64,000 nucleotides of DNA from Chlorokybus atmophyticus. Taxonomy: Eukaryota > Streptophyta > Chlorokybophyceae > Chlorokybales > Chlorokybaceae. Positions within the stretch are counted from its first letter, which is position 1. Every line of letters begins with the position of its first letter. The position numbers and the translations under genes were made by a program. The notes beneath the pieces were generated by a model. The model saw nothing but the letters and a program-made list of their open reading frames with translations, was not told the DNA's origin and did not search any database. The stretch covers positions 440,613-504,612 of the forward strand of contig RHPI01003330.1 of NCBI GenBank assembly GCA_009103225.1, read 5' to 3'. Positions 23,715 to 35,652 of the stretch are shown piece after piece.

Positions 23715-26700
23715 ATGCGGCCGGTGTGGAAGCTGTCGCTGCTGCTGCTGCTGCTGCTGATCGCGCTGAGCGCTTCTATTGCCGCTGCCGGCAAGGACTA
23801 CTACAAGGCATGCATGCAATCACCTACCCTTCATATTTTTTTCAATCACTTGGTCGTCTCGACTTGTGCAAACTGGACTGAAGTCAGATTAGCCATTGGT
23901 ACATGTGCTACATATGAAGGCGTCCGCCTGTAGCCTAGATAACTAGACAACTGTTGATCCACTTGTCAATGTAAGGTAACTTTGCGTTGCCGATTCATTG
24001 ATGTGGACATTGATATGATTGCTGCTCAGACAGCAATGGATGTTTCAATCCGTTTCGACGCAGGACTTGGTTGTGCGGTACATCATTCGTATATGTTGCA
24101 CCAAATATGGTCACACGCTTATTCTAATCAGGCAGTTTGTTGCTTTATACACGCATTTTCTATATCAAGGCGTTGAAGTCTTGCGATGCCAATGCCAATG
24201 CCATACCTTATGCATGCGGTGCAGAGCTCTGTGCGCAGCCCTTCGCTACGCTGTGTGCTCGTGCATTCAGTCCCGCCTTTACAGTGTGTCCCACCATCAG
24301 CAAAGTGCAGCACTTGCAACGTGTGCTACAAACAGTATGCAGTACTCAAGCGAAGTTTGTGAAGTGCAGGTCTTGGGCGTTGATAAAAGCGCCAGTGACA
24401 GTGATCTGAAGAAAGCTTTTCACAGGTGAGCATTGTGCAATGCGATTGTTACGATATTGTCAAACGCTCAACTTAACAAACCTTAAGCCAAGCTATTCTT
24501 CACTACTCTTTTTAGGCAATCACTCAAGTACCACCCCGACAAGAACAAGAGTCCCGGCGCGCAGCGCAAATTCCAAGAGATTGGTGAAGGTATGCGCATG
24601 CACGCACAAAATGCATGCACAACATGTTGTACAATTTCCATAATCAACCTCATTCGTAGTCAGCATGCGCTTATCTTCAACCCTGATGCTGTTGATGCAG
24701 CTTATGAGGTGCTGAAAGACTCTGAGAAGCGCCAGATATACGATCAGTATGGTGAGGAAGGCTTAAAGGGTGGTGGTCCCGGCGCGGGCGACTTTGGCGG
24801 GGCGTACGAGCAAGGCCCGGCGGGCGGCGGGTTTGGCGGCTTCGGGGGGTTCCCTGGTGGAGGCGCTGGCGGACGCACTTTCACATTCCAGAGCTCTGGG
24901 GGAAGTAAGTTGGTGAAGCAACAACTGTGGCATTTCACACCACGTGCAAGGTCCTCAGCGGTGGCTGCCGTGTAATAGGTCCGGGTGGAGGCTTTGGTGG
25001 GTTTGGCGGCGGCGATGGGGCCAGCTTCTTTGAGAGGTGAGAGCGTTGCTCCCTCTGTTGTCACCTTGCGTGGCTACTGTATCCATGTGATGTATTTTGC
25101 TTCCGCCTTGGTGTTACTTACAGCGCATTTGCTGGCGCTGCAGGATGTTTGGTGGGGGCTTCGGCGGTTTTGGTGCGAGCGGTGGAGATCAGCAGCCGCC
25201 CCGGAGTCAACAGTTTAGAAGCCAAGGTATGGATGGTGGCAACACTGCATTGCTGAATGACAACCCATGCTTCGCGTCGTGTACTGAGGTGTGTTGCGGC
25301 ATGTTATTCCTGTGCAGGTGGCAACCTGTATGCTGGGTCGAAGGTGGTCACGCCATTGACACACAAGAAGTTTAACAAGGAAGTTGCTGGCTCGGAGACC
25401 ACGACATGGCTTGTCAAGTTCTATCTCAGCTCATGTACGTGGATGCCTTCCAGATTATGTCGTAAGAATGCCAACACTGTGTAGGGGTGCCAACCATGCT
25501 GCGTATCAACAGGTGGCCATTGTCGAGCAGCCAAGCCAGCAGTTGAACAAGTGGCCACGGAGCTCCAAGGCCTCATACGTGTCGGTGTGGTTGATTGTGA
25601 CGCGCAGCGTGAGTTGTGCCAACAGGTAACGTGTGATTAAGCCATGTTGCTACAATCTTTAACCAACAGCTTGAACCATCAGTCGTTGATATGTGGTTGT
25701 CAACATGCACAGTAGTGTGAAGCGTATGTACACCAACATGGGTACACCTCTCTGATGTCGTTGTGACCATTCTGCTGGCTCCTGCAGTATGGCATTGAAG
25801 GCGTCCCGCAGTTTGCCATCTTCCCTGCTGGCAGCAAATCGGCGGATCCTGCGTTCTTCTCCGGAAGCGCGGACTCGTCTGCCCGGCTCAAGAAGTTTGC
25901 GCTGAGCCACCTGCCCAACCTGTCAAAACGGGTGACGGATCGCGCCAGCGTGATCGACGCGCGGCTCAAGGGCGAAGAAGCCTTACGGCAGCCAAGAGTG
26001 GTGCTGCTCACGAGCAAAGACCACACGCCGCCCATGTGGAAAGCCCTCAGCAGCGAGTATCGCAGCCGCGCGGCGTTCTTTGATGTGCTACGCGTGACTG
26101 AAGGCAGCGCGCTGGCGAATGCGTTCTCGCTGCAGTCGATACCGGCTGTTGTCGGCATCTTGCCCAATCAACGCCAGGTATGCAGGGTGTACACTTATTT
26201 CATAGCATGGACATCATCATCATCATCGTTGACATTGACATGCACACCGCTCAGAGTATTCATGGCTGGTTCAGGTTGCATATGAAGGGGAGTTGGCGCT
26301 GCCAGCGTTGAAGTCTTGGCTGGATGCGTTGTGCAAGCTTGCAGAAGAGGCGCCGCTGGACGAGGTTTACGTGCTGTCGGCTGCCACCGCCGAGGTGAGC
26401 ATGGTTATGCTAACCACCAATATCATGTTGCATTGCTTTGAAGGCCAACTCAAGAATCTGGTGGCAGGCGGCCTGTCCCCCTGACTCTCCACTCTGCATC
26501 GTCGCCATCATGCCAAGAGCGAGGCAAAGCACAATCGAGTCTGCACGCAGTATCCTCACCGAGGTATGGTATTCAGCGAGGATACAGGCAAACCTGTCAC
26601 CAACACAGCTTTTCATCAGCTTTTCACCCAGCTTCGTAGGACCTCATTGATTGCCTAAAACCTGTGCTTGCAGCTTTTCGTTTGTGCATTGACATATCTT

Positions 26701-26984
26701 TATTACAACAGGCTTCGCACCAGGCACGGGCGGGTCAGGGTCCCGTCAAACTATCCGTGCGCTACAGCGTGCTGGACGCGTCGTCGCAGCCGGCATGGGC
26801 GCGGGCGTTCGTCGGCAACGACCTGAAGCACACCGTCGTGGTGGCGTACAAGCCGCGGAGACTCAAGTTCGCCGTGTCGGACTCTTCCGGCCTGAACGCC
26901 CTCGCGCTGGCGGAGTTCGTTGCGGGGGTGCTCAATGGAGACGTGGCCATGCGGGAGATTGCGGGAGAGCCGCGGCTCGTATGA
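23715..26984 (+). CDS. ER J-domain protein with PDI-like thioredoxin domain (TMS1/ERdj3A-like)
   Basis: Twelve exons: 23715-23807, 24370-24425, 24516-24589, 24701-24904, 24979-25036, 25144-25226, 25318-25434, 25513-25625, 25788-26177, 26275-26394, 26444-26563, 26712-26984; 566 residues, close to Arabidopsis TMS1/ERdj3A. Signal peptide with a Leu run (residues about 7-25), then J-domain KDYYK-VLGVDKSAS...KYHPDKNK (HPD motif stimulates the BiP ATPase), a Gly/Phe-rich linker, then a thioredoxin fold with active site CGHC and cis-Pro loop GVPQFAIF, followed by a second thioredoxin-like segment and a C-terminal domain. Probable role: ER folding and quality control. The first intron must use a GC donor (gcatgc at 23808) to join KDYYK to VLGV, an unusual donor. 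No clear KDEL-type signal at the C-terminus. Confidence 0.9.
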
Positions 26985-27365
26985 GGTGCGGGGTCAGGCG
27001 TGTTTTGAAAGAATTGGTTGGTGGGAACAATTGCTAGTTGGTGGAAGGGGGGAATCAAGACTAGATGGACACACTGCAGTTAAGACAGTGGTTTTCAACA
27101 TGACAGCACACTTGGTGTGGTACATGCTTCTTACGGTTTTGGCAAAACAGTGTGACCATGCCATATTAGTTATATGAAGCTCTGTCCATGCAACGGACTG
27201 CCGATTGCATGCTGTTTGAGTTGGCACCTTGGGAGCGACTCACCTCATCAAAGATATGCACACCTAGCAACTCGCATCAGCACGCTCCACTGATGGCATG
27301 CCACGCCTAGCACTACCACAGTATCTACACAGGCACGCTATGACAGAAGTTGGTGACATCCAATG
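26985..27365. other. Short convergent intergenic region
   Basis: About 380 bp between the 3' ends of the J-protein and UXT genes. Nothing beyond presumptive 3' UTRs. Confidence 0.6.
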
Positions 27366-28830
27366 CTACGAGCCGCCAGCGATGTCTTGGTCTCTTCTGC
27401 TGTTGCGCTCAGCAGCGCCCAGCCCCATGAGCTCGTAAATGCCTTCGTAGACCTGCAAGTGTATGGAAGAAGATTGTGCACATGAACCGCAACCCACGAC
27501 GCTCAATGCCCGATATACGCTACAGCAAGTCATGTAGCAACCTCAGGACTTGACCAAACGCTAGAAAACCGTCAGAACAGCCATGCCATTCTCAGTGACA
27601 TGTTACGGAGCAAAACTTGCCACCGCACACGCCCACAACCGGATGGTGTTGCGCAACTCGTACCAGTTTCAGATGTGCTTTGACTTTAGCAACCTGCGCC
27701 GAAGCCTCCTCCACACGCCTGCCGCAGAGGAGTCGTACCATTTGTCTATTGTTACATACAAACCTGTCCGCACACAACAACATCTCACATCACATCCCAA
27801 CATGCCCCTTACTGGGCGAGCACGTCCTGCCGCCTCGTGGCAACATCAAGCGCTTCCGCCAGTGTCAACTCCACAAAAAAGCCTAGCCCCGCGTCCACGT
27901 ACAACCTTGACGTATCAGGCCTGGGAACGAGCGTCATACCCAACATGCACAAGGGTACATCATGAGTACAGAGAAGCACACGCTCACTCACACTTCTGCC
28001 TGCATGCGTGTGCCGGCCCCGACGTCCACGAGCATGCGCAGCGGCCGCATTGAATCAGCGTCATCATCCCCTTTTCTGGCTTCAAGCAACTCAATGTTGT
28101 GCGCGAGGTCGGTGCTGTGTTCCAATTGGTTTCGGTTTCGTCAAGGGGAGCACTTAAAGTTCGCGATGTTGTCACCGTGGTATTCTTGAAGTGTGCATGT
28201 ATGCATGCAGGTGAGCAGATGTATGCAGGATACAATGTTCGCTGCTGCGCTCGCAAAGCGTCCCTGCACAAGGTGCACATGTTCTTTCATTTGATTTAAC
28301 TTTGCAGTAAGTCAGGCAACTTGTTGGGGTGCAACCACACACACACGCGCACATAAGCATTCAACCACACATGCCCACACACGCGCACATGCAGCATAGT
28401 AAGTGCTGTGACAGATTTAACAACAGCAGATAGCCACGGCGCCAGATCATCTCAGTCCACCAGCGCACAATCAAAAGCAATGCACCTTTCGTGTTGCATT
28501 GCAACCCGCCGCCAACATGCATGCAACATGGGGTTGTGTGTCTAGTCGGACAACCCTCTCTCCAATCGCTGCTAAGTTACAAGAATGCAACCTTACGACT
28601 CTGTAAACACACCGCACCACAGACCAAACAATGAAGCCCCCATGCACCAAACCAACAACTCACGCCGTTCAAGTGGATTAGCGCTTTAGAAAATGTGGTG
28701 CTAGTAGCTAGCATACAAGCAACACGTCCCACCTCTGGGCGGTGGCTTGAATGAGGTCCTGCCTCAAGCGCCCAGCAAACGCCTCGTACTCTCTCGCCTT
28801 CGCCGCCGCCTTTTCCGCCGCCGCCGCCAT
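27366..28830 (-). CDS. UXT: UXT / prefoldin-alpha-like chaperone subunit
   Basis: Exons (gene order): 28733-28830, 27992-28114, 27813-27920, 27664-27718, 27366-27452; 156 residues, close to human UXT (157). UXT is a small helical prefoldin-like protein of the R2TP/prefoldin-like co-chaperone complex that helps assemble RNA polymerases and PIKKs. Seen: REYEAFAGRLRQDL (matches RYETFISDVLQRDL), beta-hairpin VPDTSRLYVDAGLGFFVELT and TLAEALDV, then C-terminal helix VAKVKAHLKLVYEGIYELMG. The match to human PDTSRIY...GFFLELTLAEAL is very strong. The first coiled coil is about 9-12 residues shorter than in relatives between exons 1 and 2, so a phase-preserving mini-exon in the 618-bp first intron may be missing from this model. 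Confidence 0.9.
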
Positions 28831-29528
28831 GCACGCAGAGCCTCCGCCTAGCCAACAACATGCATCAGGGCAGTGCCAGTGAGACACTGAGAGGTCTCCT
28901 ACGCTGGGCTGTGCCAGGAAGTCAGAGGGTGGTAAGTCTCTCTCTTGATTGCACTGCACTGCTTGATCTGTGTTCAATTACTGTCAAACCCAACAGGCTG
29001 AACTCCTGAACAGAGCACGCGGAGTCCACACACGCTGTCGTTGACGACTGGAAACTGCAACGGGTTCAAGTTTACACATTGTAGCACCCTATGACCACTG
29101 GGTACCAACTATCATGCACTAGCAGCTGTGCAAAGGGCTTACGGGCAAGCTACCGACACAAACATTGCTGCAAGGTACTGTCTTTATGCGTGCACACACG
29201 AGGCATGGTAATCTGGTTGATGGCGATATTGGTGTTGGTATGTGGTTGCAACGAGTTGCTGCTCAGTGTCGCAGAATTGCAATCCTTCAGCACAGTGCAA
29301 TATGAAATGACAACAATTGCGGTTGCAGCACGCCATGACATTTCATGTTTAGGAAGCCCATCTCTGTTGATGCGCATCACACTGCAAATTGGATCTGTGT
29401 ATATGGTACACCCTCCCGCCTCCAAAACAAGAATAAAGTAATGGCGCACTGAGTAGAGCGTATAAAAAAATAATATGAAGGTCGATGCTTGGCGACTGTT
29501 GGTTGTATCCACCCTGTATTCATCCAAA
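28831..29528. other. Intergenic between two minus-strand genes
   Basis: About 700 bp; UXT promoter and the 3' flank of the secretory coiled-coil gene. No exon recognised. Confidence 0.55.
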
Positions 29529-30521
29529 TCACCGGAGCTCCCCCGCAGCACGTTCACCACCAACAATAGTAGGCTTTGACAGGCGATGCGAGTGCTCTTG
29601 CATTAACCTGCAAGCAGCAACAACAGCAGACCTTCATCAACAATCTGTCTGTACATCAGTTGGCCATCAGTCCACATGTTGGCAGTGCTGAGCTTGAATA
29701 CTCGCATAGACGCGCACATACACACGCACACCAACCTGCAAGCACACAAGAACGGGCAGGCATGCACGCAAGCGTGCTCTCGCACACAGACATACGAACA
29801 TGTGCGCCCTCGCGACGAAGACAAAGAACGCATGCTCGCGTACAGTGCACACATTTGCACACACGCAAGGGCACTTACAGATTGTACTTCTCGCGCTGGG
29901 CGCGGAGGAGGTCCTGCGCGGCGGCCAGCTGCTCCCGCACGGTTTGCTGTCGGTGCTCAAGCACAGCCGCCACCTCCGACGCCATCTCCGCCTGATCAAC
30001 ATAACACAAGCACATAAGAAAAGCACGCAATCCCCCCCCCCACACACACACACCCACACCCACACATGGACACCGATGACACACACGCACACAAATTATA
30101 ACGCACTGCACTTGCCTGCCTCCTCCCAACATTAGCCTGCTCCAAGACCGCCTCCGCCAGGTTCTGCTTGCCGATATTGAGCTCTGGAAGGGGGAGACTC
30201 TTAAGCAATCACAAACGAGTATCTTCAGTCACTGATATAACAGACAGGAGACACTCAAGCTCACCGTTGGGGTGTTGTGCCATTGGCGTCGGCTGCGTCG
30301 GTATCGGCGTGTCGCTCGGCGCGTTGACAATGCTCTGGATGTCCTCCTGCTTGCTGGTCTTGGCCTTCGCGTCCTCCTTTACGATCACATCTTCGGCATT
30401 CAGGTCGAAGTCCTCATCAGAACCAGAATTGTCTGCAATGCGTTTGTCAGGTGAGCGCAGTCCAGCTAAGCCACACACTCACGCAGTACATACTCCATGC
30501 CCATGCACATACGCACCCACC

Positions 30522-30562
<41 letters not shown>

Positions 30563-30961
30563 CCCCTCTCACCTCCTCTATCAGCAAACGTCTCATCTCC
30601 CGGCACGAACTCCACGTCATCGTAGTCCCCGCTGCCAGCCCCTCCATCCTCCTCCTCGTCTATCACCTCCATGGTGGGGGCGTCCTCGACGGCCAGCAGC
30701 CGCCGCGACGCGCTGAACGCGCGCATGAAGCCGCCCACGGGCCTGGCCTCGACCTGGCAATGGTGGTGGTTGTGGTTGTGGTTGTAATTGGCATGGTTGT
30801 TGTTGGCGTCGTTCATGCTGTTGCTGTGTGCATCGTTGGTGACTGCGGTGAATCTCAGCACCAACCTGGTGCGTTGAGGCGAAGATGAGGGTGAGGGCGA
30901 GGAGCAGGAGGAGGGGAAGGATGACATTGCTGCTACGGGTGCGTTGCATGGATGAAGCCAT
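29529..30961 (-). CDS. Secretory-pathway acidic coiled-coil protein, unknown family
   Basis: Six exons (gene order): 30866-30961, 30573-30753, 30265-30432, 30116-30183, 29879-29991, 29529-29607; 234 residues with consistent phases. N-terminal signal peptide (residues about 13-30, PLLLLLALTLIFAST), an acidic segment rich in Asp/Glu (EVIDEEEDGG, SGSDEDFDLNAED), a Pro/Thr/Gln linker, then about 80 residues of predicted coiled coil (AEMASEVAAVLEHRQQTV, EQLAAAQDLLRAQREKY). No catalytic motif and no family recognised. It may be secreted, ER-luminal or vesicular. The intron after exon 4 uses a GC donor (gcaagt at 30115). Introns are rich in alternating CA/GT repeats. Confidence 0.7.
30531..30560. 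repeat. (CA)n microsatellite in an intron
   Basis: About 15 CA units between exons 2 and 3 of the minus-strand coiled-coil gene. Confidence 0.9.
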
Positions 30962-32354
30962 TGACTCTCGGTATTTGGTAACTCTCAACCAGTCTGCGAG
31001 TTGCGCCTGTGTGATGCATGGGCAGTTGAGGGGAGGGGAGGGGCGGTCTGTGAGTCAATCATTGCTTTGTTGTAGATTAACAGGTGGTTTGGATTGTACT
31101 TGTAGCTTGGACGTGGGTCAATGCGTCCTAGTGAGGACTAATTTGATGCTGGCTGGCAAGGCATGCTGGGCAATGCGCGAGCATTAGACATGTCCTGGAT
31201 TTGTTGATTCTCTCATAAAACGCTACGCTTGCATCCCCAAGTTCTGTGCAACGTAACACGCAGATTTCCTTAATTGCACCACAAACCTCACCAACTCCCC
31301 CCAAGCAAACCACCAGGCGCTCCCCTTGGTCTCGTCACTCCAGCACAAGCAATATTAAGTAGATGACTGCACCCCGTCACTTGTCCATTCTCTCCTGTCC
31401 CCACACCTTCACACCCTTCTCTCTCTCTATGGCTCACTCTGTCTCTCACAGCAGCGTTCCCGCCACTGGCGCTGGCGCTGGCGTTGGCGTTGGTGGAGAG
31501 CGCACCTGCTGGTCAGTCAGCGGGGAGAAAGCTTCGCGTAATGCGCGGCGCTAATACAAACCTCAGTATGCCGCGCTGCATGAGAGATATCGCTGTCACA
31601 AACCCTAGCTGTGACAAGCGTTAACCACCGGCGCATTGCCCTGCCATTGACGGCGGCGGCGGCGGCAGGAGAGGACAAGACGAGCCATTGTAAGCCTCAG
31701 GGACTGTTTGACGAGTTTATTGAAGCAAAGGTAAGGCAACATGTTCGTCCCATGAGACTGGCTTGCTGCGCTCATTGTGAGCATGCCGCAATGCGCTTGT
31801 GCTATGCACTTCATTTCACCGTGTTCGCTGCTGGCTGGGCGTGCGCAAACCACTAACCAGCTTGACGCTTCCTCCACACATTGCTTACGTGCCCGAGTGC
31901 CATCTGTTGCGTCACTCACTCTGCCCGAGGATGCAACCTTTTGCTACCTGATCAAACAGCCGCGGCGGGTGCAGCGCAGCAGCGTTCCGCCTCCCTTCGC
32001 CTTTCACCGTACTATACTATGTCGTTATATTCCCTACCGCCCTCATCCGCCCCCTCCCTCGTATTAGTATAATACTTCGCTCGCCTTCGCACGCTGCCCT
32101 GCGCTGTGCCTTCCGCGTGCCCCGCCGTGAGGGATCGAGTTATGAGAGCTGAGGGCTGCTTGTTATGATGAGGCTGTGCACTGTACTGTGTTTATGTGTG
32201 TGCATGTGTGTTTGTCTTCTGCCATTCGTTGCATGCGTACATTTGTTGGTGTTATCGCTGTGTCTCAAGCTTACTGGGTTGTCCTCCAAGCATATTGCTG
32301 TAATGCAGGTGGGAGCAGCAACCTGCACAGTGTGCGGTGCACAGGCGAGTGTGC
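30962..32354. other. Divergent intergenic region, possibly with an unresolved short gene
   Basis: Between the coiled-coil gene (-) and otubain (+). Candidate plus-strand coding pieces: 31426-31513 (ATG, MAHSVSHSSVPATGAG...) and about 31660-31730 (KPQGLFDEFIEAK before a gtaagg donor), plus an open stretch to 32067. Frames could not be joined and no family is recognised; some may be otubain 5' UTR exons. Confidence 0.3.
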
Positions 32355-33728
32355 ATGATGCTGCCAATAGACGAGCATGCGAGCGGGTCTTCGGCGTTGG
32401 ACAGCGCTTTCCCATCCAGGGAGACGCTAGACTTGGCATTGATTCCTGGGTGCGGGCCAGTGGACGTCACCAACCGCCCCAGTGATGACGCCATCCTCGC
32501 ACAGCAGCAGGACATCCGCGCGGATGTTGAGAGAATGGAGCTTGTTGGCGACAAGGTGTGACAATTGCAGGTCAAAGTGCTGTGAGATCTGTCAAGCTGA
32601 CGGGAGATTTCGATGTAGATTTATTGACATGCTGATGTCAAAACAGGAACCACTGGAAGCATTAGCAGCTGAGTATGATAATGGCAGCAGTGTCTTCCGT
32701 GCTCGAATACAGGTAAAGCTTGAAGAGTCTCGTTACAGTCATGAATGGATGGTTACATGCATGCATGGATGTTTTGCGAAATATCACTTCACGCAGTCAC
32801 TTTATGGTACGGTTGTTTGGAAGTCAGTAATAAAACTTCAACATGTGCTGACAGTGATGGCGCACTTTGTGGTCAACTGGCAATCATCAGATGACGCTGC
32901 TGCTCTGTCGCTGACACAGAGGCTTGGCGCTGAGTACAGCGCTTTCCGACGAGTCAGAGGCGACGGCAACTGCTTCTACAGAGGGTTCATGTTTGCATAC
33001 TTGGTACGTGCCATTCTGATTGTTGACAGTGTGCATGTTTATGTTCTAAACATGCACATTGCTATGTGTGTGCTTCTCTTCACTTCTGCAAACACACTCC
33101 CGCATGAGTTTTGTTGCAACTCATTTGTATGCAACAGGAGCACTTCATGCACCAGCAAGACAGCAGTTCCAGCCCGCAGCCAGAACAAGTGCTGGACATA
33201 ATAAAGCAATCAACAGCCAAGCTAGTCAGCCACGGTTTTGTCGAATACACATTTGAAGACGAGCAGGCAACCCTCGCAGACTTGCTCGCCAGCGTGAGCC
33301 CCCGACACGCTCCGCAGCAGATTACCCTCGATGCGCTTGTGCACCGCTTTCGCAACCCGGAGGTCTCCAACGCCGCCGTGATGTTCCTGCGGTTCCTCAC
33401 GTCGTGCGAGATACACAGTAGAACGGACTTCTTTGAGCCGTTCATTGCGGGGATGACCGACAACAACCAGACCGTCGCGCAGTTCTGCAGGGCCTCCGTC
33501 GAGGTCATGGGCGAGGAGAGCGACCACGTGCACATCACTGCTCTCATTGACGCGCTCAAGCTACCCGTGAGAGTGGCGTATCTGGACGGTGGGATGAGTC
33601 ATGGACAGGATTTGGCAGAAGTCACTCAGCATGATTTTCATCCACAGCAGGATGATGGGACGCCAGCACTAGTACCGGAGGTTGTCTTGCTGTACAGGCC
33701 TGGGCACTATGACATATTGTACAAGTAA
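32355..33728 (+). CDS. OTUB: Otubain-type deubiquitinase (OTU cysteine protease)
   Basis: Four exons: 32355-32555, 32647-32712, 32920-33003, 33138-33728; 313 residues. Otubains cleave ubiquitin chains (often Lys48-linked) in cytosol and nucleus. Catalytic site: Asp and Cys in RVRGDGNCFYRGFMF and His in the C-terminal RPGHYDILY. The middle contains the ubiquitin-binding helices and the TSCEIHSRTDFFEPFI and EVMGEESDHVHITAL motifs typical of OTUB1/OTUB2. The N-terminal region (ASGSSALDSAFPSRET...) is poorly conserved, as usual. Start is the first of two adjacent ATGs after an in-frame CTG/GTG-only stretch; the second ATG (32358) is equally possible. Confidence 0.95.
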
Positions 33729-34081
33729 CTGCGTCGACTATAGTTGTGTGGCGCTCAGACCCCTCTTGCACAATTGGTGTGAATGCTGCAAGCCAAATGT
33801 CGATTACGAGCTGTGTGCTCCATTTGTCCCATGTGCACAGCTGCGCTGCAACTTACTCCGTTTGCTGATTGTTGGCCACGTATCATCGTTGGTGATGCAC
33901 GTACTGTGCAAGTGATTGAATGAATCACTAACTCACTGTCTGAAAAGAAAAGAACAGCACACCAATGTAATGAATGGATGTCACAACAGCACCATCGATC
34001 CTACTAGTATCTACAAGAAAACCTTCTGCTGGAATGCTCAGCCAACTACAGCCCAAGGACATCCTCCACACATGCATCCCA
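33729..34081. other. Convergent intergenic region, otubain / CCX
   Basis: 353 bp; presumptive 3' UTRs only. Confidence 0.6.
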
Positions 34082-35611
34082 TTACAGCAGCCCAGTTTCC
34101 CTCAGTAGGCTGACCGCCGTGAATGTGATGTACAGTGCAATCAGGCATCCTCCCCACGTCTTGGTGAGTCTGAACCCGGCTGCCGGCACGGCGACGGCGG
34201 ATCCAATCAGGGACGCGAACAGGAACGCGAAGGCGAGGGGCGTGTGCGGGCGCGGGGAGGCGGGTAAAAGGAAGGGCAACGGGTACGTACGCGCAGTCTG
34301 GATTGTGAGAGCAAGACCTAAGCCCACAAGCATGTTGAACATGGGACCGGCGTAACAACCCGCTATCGCCATTGCGGGCTGGCCAGCCCTGAGATGAGGT
34401 ATCTGGGGTTAGTGTGTGTGGGGGGGGGACAGTTAGCAGCAGCAAGTAACTATATGATGGAGGTAGTTATACACACCTTGCGAGGGCCACGTCGGCGACA
34501 AGGTCCCCAGTGGAGTTGCCCCAAGCGAGCACGGTGATGCCGAGTATACCGGGTGTGACACCCAAGATGGCCCCAACTGACGCCAACGCCTGGTTGCAAA
34601 AGTGACCAGCTTCAATTTACAAGTACTGAGACACCAATGGCACACGCCCAACGTCACCCACCTCCAGCAGCACTCTCGCAATGATGCTGATCCAGACAAC
34701 GCTTGAGCAGAACGCAAGCGCAAGTGCCACACGTCCAACATGCCTCGGGGGCTGCGCATGCGTGCGGTAGTGCCACACGACCACAAGACTCATCACCACC
34801 GCAGCCACCGCCCCCCACGCGGGTACCTGCGTGGTCCCACCCCACACCTCCCACTGCCACTCTTCCCACACGTGTGCGGGCGCCAACATCCACAGCGCCA
34901 CCGCGGGACACACGCCCATATTCAGCGCAGCGTATGTGCGGTTCCACTGCGCCTCGTCCGTGGCGGGGATGCTCCCACGCCTCACCACGTCCGGGAGCAA
35001 ATACACAATGTGACGCACCTTCTCCGCCACGCTCAAGTGGACAAACTCACGCCACCATGTGGACACGCCGTGCCAGAGACTCGTCCTCGCCCTCTCAGAT
35101 GCATCAGTAACATCTTCACCCACACTTGTCGTATGTGCCAATAATGGTTGTTGCAAGCCGTTTGGGGTTATGTGTACTCCTCCCTTTGCAGTAAAACTAG
35201 GTGGTGGAGATGATAGGTGAAGCTTCTTCATTGGGCTTTGCGGGACAATGACCCATATGTCATGTTGATGTTGGTTCGCGCGCGCGTTGCGGTTGCAGTT
35301 ATTGTTGTTGTTGGTTCTGCGCTCGAAGGCCGCCACGAAGAACACGTACAGCGCGTAGAACAGGAGGCAGAGCGTCGCCTCCCACACGTACACCTTGCGG
35401 TCGTATGTCGCGGCGAACACGCCCGCGGCGCCGACGAGGTAGAAGCCGAGGTCACGCAGGAAGGGAGCCTTGGGAAGGGTGAAGCTCGGGGCGGTCAGGG
35501 CCACGGCGCCAACCACAAATGCCGTAACAAAGCTCCCGGCGCTGTTGTGATAATGCAATCATGGTATCAGCGCGTGCGCGTGTGTGTGCGCATGTGTGTG
35601 TGTGTGTGTGT

Positions 35612-35652
<41 letters not shown>

